Source of the DNA: Sinorhizobium meliloti
Lineage (GTDB): Bacteria > Pseudomonadota > Alphaproteobacteria > Rhizobiales > Rhizobiaceae
Assembly (NCBI RefSeq): GCF_035610345.1
Contig: NZ_CP141213.1
Location: forward strand, 1,116,001 to 1,180,000
Direction: 5' to 3'
Length of the DNA stretch: 64,000 bases
Shown here: one piece after another, positions 60,303 through 64,000 of the stretch
Numbering within the stretch: the first letter of the stretch is position 1
Layout of the letters: every line of letters begins with the position of its first letter
Position numbers and translations under genes: made by a program
Notes under the pieces: generated by a model
What the model saw: the letters and a program-made list of their open reading frames with translations, nothing else
Database searches by the model: none
What the model was told of the DNA's origin: nothing

Positions 60303-61406
60303 ATGCCGACGCCCCTCGTCTCCATCGTCCTGCCTGTCTACAATGCGGAGCCGTACATCGCCGCAGCTATCGAGAGCGTGTTGCGCCAGGACTACGAGCG
60401 TCTGGAGGTAATCGCGATCGACGACGGGTCGACGGATCGGTCGCGGGACATTCTCGAACGCTATCGCAAGAGCGATTCTCGCGTTTCCATCATTTCCCGC
60501 GAGAACCGCGGCCTCATAGCGACACTGAATGAAGGCCTCGCGCTTGCAAAGGGCGAGCTTGTCGCGCGAATGGATGCCGACGACATCGCCTATCCGTCGC
60601 GCCTGTCGCGTCAGGTCGCATTGTTTTCCGCAGAGCCCCGGCTCGCCCTTTCCGGCACGGGCATCGACATGCTGATCGGCAATCGGATCATCCGCGGCAA
60701 GCCCAATCCCATATACCGCCCGGGAAGCCTGCGAATCCTGTCGATGTTCTTCACCATCTTCATGCACTCGACCGTGATCTATAACCGTAATGTCATCCCG
60801 GAAGAGATGCTCCGCTACGACCCGAACTATGTGCATGCGGAAGATTTCGATCTCTTCAGGCGGGTCGCGGATCGTTTCCCAGTCCACATGATCGACGAGG
60901 CGCTGGTCGCCTATCGCATCCATGAGGATAGCGTGACCAGCAAGCACAAGCGGCAGATGCGCCGAACCCATTTGACCATCGTCGCCGAGAACCTGGCGCG
61001 GGATGCCCTTCTCGGAGAATCCGCAGCCCTCGAAGCGATCGGCGCCGCGGTGACGAGCGAGACGGTGGCACGTCTTGCCGACTGGGTCCTGGCGCTCGAG
61101 GGTGAGATTTCGGCCCAGCCGGGCGAGGTTCGGCGTGCCTATGAGGACGGCGCCCTTTGCTTCTTCTACTTCCTCTACCAGCTCATCGCCGACGAGGAGC
61201 AGCCGCGACTGACCCATGAGTTCCTGACGCGGACCGGGAAATGGGGCCTCATCCGCCGCCGCGAGCGATACGGGCTGCTTGCGGCGGCTCGCGCACCCTG
61301 GTGCAGCCGGATTTCGCTCGCCGCGAGCAAGCGGGTGGATCGGCTCGCGCGCCACCTGCAGTCGGTGCCCGCCGCGAGCGTGCTTTCCGGGCATGGCTGG
61401 ACCTGA
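60303..61406 (+). CDS. Glycosyltransferase family 2
   Basis: A 367-residue GT2 enzyme with a GT-A core: V-S-I-V-L-P-V-Y-N-A-E (about 6-16), A-I-D-D-G-S-T-D-R-S, and R-M-D-A-D-D as the DxD metal site near residue 97, then H-A-E-D-F-D-L-F-R-R as the acceptor/catalytic Glu-Asp segment. Cytoplasmic, no membrane helices. Start 60303 is 16 bases after the acyltransferase stop. Sugar specificity unknown. Confidence 0.9.
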   Translation: MPTPLVSIVLPVYNAEPYIAAAIESVLRQDYERLEVIAIDDGSTDRSRDILERYRKSDSRVSIISRENRGLIATLNEGLALAKGELVARMDADDIAYPSRLSRQVALFSAEPRLALSGTGIDMLIGNRIIRGKPNPIYRPGSLRILSMFFTIFMHSTVIYNRNVIPEEMLRYDPNYVHAEDFDLFRRVADRFPVHMIDEALVAYRIHEDSVTSKHKRQMRRTHLTIVAENLARDALLGESAALEAIGAAVTSETVARLADWVLALEGEISAQPGEVRRAYEDGALCFFYFLYQLIADEEQPRLTHEFLTRTGKWGLIRRRERYGLLAAARAPWCSRISLAASKRVDRLARHLQSVPAASVLSGHGWT

Positions 61407-61407
61407 C

Positions 61408-62445
61408 ATGGCCGTCGAACAGCCTGCAAAAGCGCAGAAACATCCAAGAGCAGCGGCTGCTCGGCACTCGGTGGCCGCTTCATTGTCCGAAGCGTCGGAG
61501 CCGTTGGTCAGCTTCATCGTCTGCACGCGCAACCGCGTCCGGGCGCTTGGCGCCTCGATCCGATCGATCGAGGCCGCATGCCATGCCCATGCGGCGAACA
61601 GGAGCGAACTCGTCGTCGTCGACAACGGCTCCACGGACGGCACCCCGGAAGAACTCGCACGCATGGCAGCAGCCTCGACAATGCCGATCACGCTCGCCAC
61701 CGAGCCTCGCCCGGGTCTCGCCGCGGCACGCAATACAGGGATGGCACGCGCGCGGGGCCGGATTCTCGTCTTCATCGACGACGACTGCGAGGTGGACAGG
61801 AACTATCTCGCCGACCTCCAACGGCACTACGCCAGTGGCGACGCGCGGGTCATCCGCGGAGGACGCGTGGAACTCGGCGATCCTGCCGACCTGCCGTTCA
61901 CCATCAAGCGGTCGAAGGTCGCGGCACGTCTGACCCGCGATGTCCACCCCGGCGGCTTCGTGCTCGGCTGCAACATGACCATGCATCGCGACGTCGCGGC
62001 ACGCATCGGTCCATTCGACGAGCGCTTCGGCGCAGGCGCGCCGCTGAAGGCCGCGGAAGATACGGATTACCTGGTCCGGGCATTTCAGCTCGGCATTCCG
62101 GTCGAATACGTGCCGGATATGATCGTCCATCATCATCACGGCCGCCGTTTTCGTGCGGCGATCGAAGAACTGCATCGTAATTACAGCCTCGGCAATGGCG
62201 GGCTCTGTCTGAAGCACCTGCTCGGCGCGCCCTGGCTCCTCAAGCATTTCGGCTGGACCGTCAGGTCCGCATGCGGCGAAGTTTTCGGAGGCGCCCGCTT
62301 CGACCCAAAGCTGCAACTGTCACATTGGCCGATCGTTTCGATGAACATTGTCGGCGCCGCGCGCTTCGCGCGGATTGCCATGGCAAACGCGGCGCAACCG
62401 ACCGAACGGCGCCAGCCCGAACAAGCAGCACCGAAGCTCAGGTGA
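61408..62445 (+). CDS. Glycosyltransferase family 2
   Basis: A 345-residue GT2 enzyme with S-F-I-V-C-T-R-N-R, V-V-D-N-G-S-T-D-G-T, V-F-I-D-D-D-C-E-V as metal site, and A-A-E-D-T-D-Y-L-V-R. The start at 61408 is one base after the previous stop; an alternative ATG at 61393 overlaps it. It differs clearly from the preceding GT2, so the two probably add different sugars. The C-terminal tail (residues about 270-345) is basic and alanine-rich. Confidence 0.9.
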   Translation: MAVEQPAKAQKHPRAAAARHSVAASLSEASEPLVSFIVCTRNRVRALGASIRSIEAACHAHAANRSELVVVDNGSTDGTPEELARMAAASTMPITLATEPRPGLAAARNTGMARARGRILVFIDDDCEVDRNYLADLQRHYASGDARVIRGGRVELGDPADLPFTIKRSKVAARLTRDVHPGGFVLGCNMTMHRDVAARIGPFDERFGAGAPLKAAEDTDYLVRAFQLGIPVEYVPDMIVHHHHGRRFRAAIEELHRNYSLGNGGLCLKHLLGAPWLLKHFGWTVRSACGEVFGGARFDPKLQLSHWPIVSMNIVGAARFARIAMANAAQPTERRQPEQAAPKLR

Positions 62446-62454
62446 GGACCGCAT

Positions 62455-64000
62455 ATGCGTAGATTCCTATTGCCGGGACTGGAGGTCCTGCGCGGCGCGC
62501 TGGGGCGGCAAATGCGCCTGCTGCCGGTCGTCGTCATTCTCGGCCTTGCCAGCGCCGCGCTCGAAGGCGCCGGCATCGGCCTCATCATTCCGATGCTGGG
62601 CATCATCGCAGGAGATGGACAAGCCAACGGCTTGAGCGGCATTTCCGCTTACTTTCAGGCGGTAGGAGCGGGCTTGGGAGACGGCGAACGCCTGCTGGTC
62701 ATTGCGGCCGCCGTGCTCGCGCTGATCGTGCTCAAGAATATCCTCGCCTTCGCTAACACGCTGCTCACGACCTTCATCTACGGCAAGGCCAGCCACGCCA
62801 TCCGCAGCGCGCTTTCGGATCAGCTCCTGCGGATTGGATATCCGTTCTTCATGCAGCAAAGTCCCGGCCGGCTGCTCAACATCATCTCCAACGAGTCATG
62901 GCGCGCGTCCGACGCGATCCAGACGGTCCTTTCGTCTATCGTGCACGGCTCGGCGGCGGTCATCCTGCTCGCCTTTCTCTTGCTCATGTCCTGGCAGATG
63001 ACGCTGTTCGTGGCGCTCGGCCTCGTCCTTGTCCAGCTTGCCCATGCAGCGCTCTCCGCGACGCTCAAGGGCCCAAGCCGCCATGTGACCTCCTTCAACA
63101 GCGAGCTTGCCGCCAGAATGCTGCATCTCGTTCATGCCGGAAGGCTGATCCGCGTGTTCGGCCAGGAAACACGCGAGAAGGATGCATTCGATTCCGCGTC
63201 CGACGCTGTTCGCCGTGCCGGCTTTGCGCTCCAGTCACGACAGGGGGCGCTGCCGCCGCTGACCGAGGTGCTCCACTCGGCGTTGTTTCTGGCCGTGGTG
63301 GTAAGCGCCTGGTCCGTCGGCGTCAGCTTTCCGGTGATCGTCGCCTTCGTCGTGCTGCTATATCGACTGCAGCCGCATATGCGCGCCCTGCAGATGTCCT
63401 GGAGCCAGATTCAGGGCTGGAGCGGATCGCTCGAAGAGGTGCGTTGGCTTCTCGACTCCTCCGACAAGCCGAAGCCTCCTCAGGGCAATGCCCCGGTCGA
63501 CGGCCTGCGCGAGGGCATGAAATTCGACCGGGTGACCTTCAGGTATCCCGGTTCCGAGGTGCGTCCCCTGGTGCTGCATTCCGCAAGCTTCGAAATCCGC
63601 AGCGGCCGTTCCACCGCAATCATCGGCCGTTCCGGCGCCGGAAAGACGACGATCGTCAATCTCCTCTGCCGTTTCGTGGAGCCGGATGAAGGACGCATCC
63701 TCGTCGATGGCGTGCCGCTCGACGAGCTCGATCCCGTTCAGTGGCGGCGCCAGATCGCGGTCGCCAGCCAGGACCTCGAACTGGTGGACGGCACCATCCT
63801 GGAAAACATCACCTACGGTCAAAGCGCCACACCTGCAGAAGCGGAACGCGCCGCGAAGCTTGCCGAAGCGCACGGCTTCATCGAGCAGCTGCCGCAGGGC
63901 TATGAGACGCTCGTCGGCTACAGGGGTGCAAGCCTCTCGGCAGGCCAACGCCAGCGCATCGCGCTTGCCAGAGCGCTGGTGCGCGATCCGGCGATCCTGA
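62455..64000 (+). CDS. MsbA-like ABC exporter, half-transporter (3' end cut by the window)
   Basis: The frame opens at ATG 62455, 9 bases after the GT2 stop, and is still open at the window end (515 codons). Residues about 20-330 form a six-helix exporter membrane domain. The ABC domain shows Walker [13 protein letters not shown]-loop A-S-Q-D-L, and signature L-S-A-G-Q-R-Q-R-I-A-L-A-R-A; Walker B is just beyond the end. Organisation is that of MsbA/polysaccharide or glycolipid exporters. From memory an msbA2 gene occupies the same setting on S. meliloti pSymB and is needed for symbiosis. Confidence 0.92.
   Translation, partial: MRRFLLPGLEVLRGALGRQMRLLPVVVILGLASAALEGAGIGLIIPMLGIIAGDGQANGLSGISAYFQAVGAGLGDGERLLVIAAAVLALIVLKNILAFANTLLTTFIYGKASHAIRSALSDQLLRIGYPFFMQQSPGRLLNIISNESWRASDAIQTVLSSIVHGSAAVILLAFLLLMSWQMTLFVALGLVLVQLAHAALSATLKGPSRHVTSFNSELAARMLHLVHAGRLIRVFGQETREKDAFDSASDAVRRAGFALQSRQGALPPLTEVLHSALFLAVVVSAWSVGVSFPVIVAFVVLLYRLQPHMRALQMSWSQIQGWSGSLEEVRWLLDSSDKPKPPQGNAPVDGLREGMKFDRVTFRYPGSEVRPLVLHSASFEIRSGRSTAIIGRSGAGKTTIVNLLCRFVEPDEGRILVDGVPLDELDPVQWRRQIAVASQDLELVDGTILENITYGQSATPAEAERAAKLAEAHGFIEQLPQGYETLVGYRGASLSAGQRQRIALARALVRDPAIL

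Overview
The window reads as a segment of a Sinorhizobium (Ensifer) secondary replicon, most like the pSymB-type chromid of S. meliloti. The call rests on gene content and order: the succinoglycan block exoP-N-O-M-A-L-K-H with encoded lengths equal to those I remember for S. meliloti (ExoP 786, ExoM 309, ExoA 330, ExoK 269, ExoH 370 residues), a hut operon, phnM/phnN with phoCDET, htpG, gabD/gabT and an msbA-like ABC exporter behind glycosyltransferases. It is not S. meliloti itself as I remember it: the exo block stops at exoH and joins unrelated catabolic genes, and a 9 kb transporter/PLP-enzyme cassette sits between phoC and the glutarate genes. No database search was run, so the species is open. 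The sequence is GC-rich throughout, which is why long antisense open frames shadow nearly every real gene.

Layout. 1-2766: tail of a serine hydrolase, a 1-Cys peroxiredoxin with its terminator, a TPP riboswitch driving a solitary thiD, and a doubtful small membrane ORF. 2784-12334 (minus): succinoglycan (EPS I) operon exoHKLAMONP with translationally coupled junctions. 12335-12843: noncoding breakpoint. 12844-21688: catabolic cassette with two MlrC-family (M81) proteins, a SnoaL-like protein, RidA, an RpiR/SIS regulator, an SDR, a cytoplasmic GH20 hexosaminidase, and an MFS sugar exporter gene broken by a nonsense codon. 21731-27057: histidine degradation operon hutI-H-G-U. 27122-28879: divergent MFS exporter / ArsR regulator. 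28907-36865: phosphonate genes (DUF1045-phnM-phnN) and the phoCDET transporter with Pho boxes, separated by a noncoding island holding two copies of a 127-bp palindromic repeat, a long hairpin and a probable transposase scrap.

37127-46314 is the strongest candidate for an undescribed system: a peptide/opine-type ABC importer (binding protein, two permeases, one fused double ATPase) interleaved with a deacetylase-type amidohydrolase, a RidA deaminase, a SelA/DgaE-like PLP enzyme and an IclR regulator. The layout predicts import of an N-acylated amino compound, deacylation, PLP-dependent ammonia elimination, and clearance of the enamine/imine by RidA.

46761-51545: an FAD amino-acid oxidase-like protein, then a LysR regulator divergent from glutaryl-CoA dehydrogenase and a class III CoA-transferase (glutarate utilisation). 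51553-54720: htpG under a good RpoH-type promoter, divergent from ackA. 54905-58809: gabD/gabT (GABA or 5-aminovalerate use) divergent from an unusual MerR-XRE-cupin three-domain regulator. 59153-64000: surface-polysaccharide cluster (acyltransferase, two GT2 glycosyltransferases, MsbA-like exporter running off the window).
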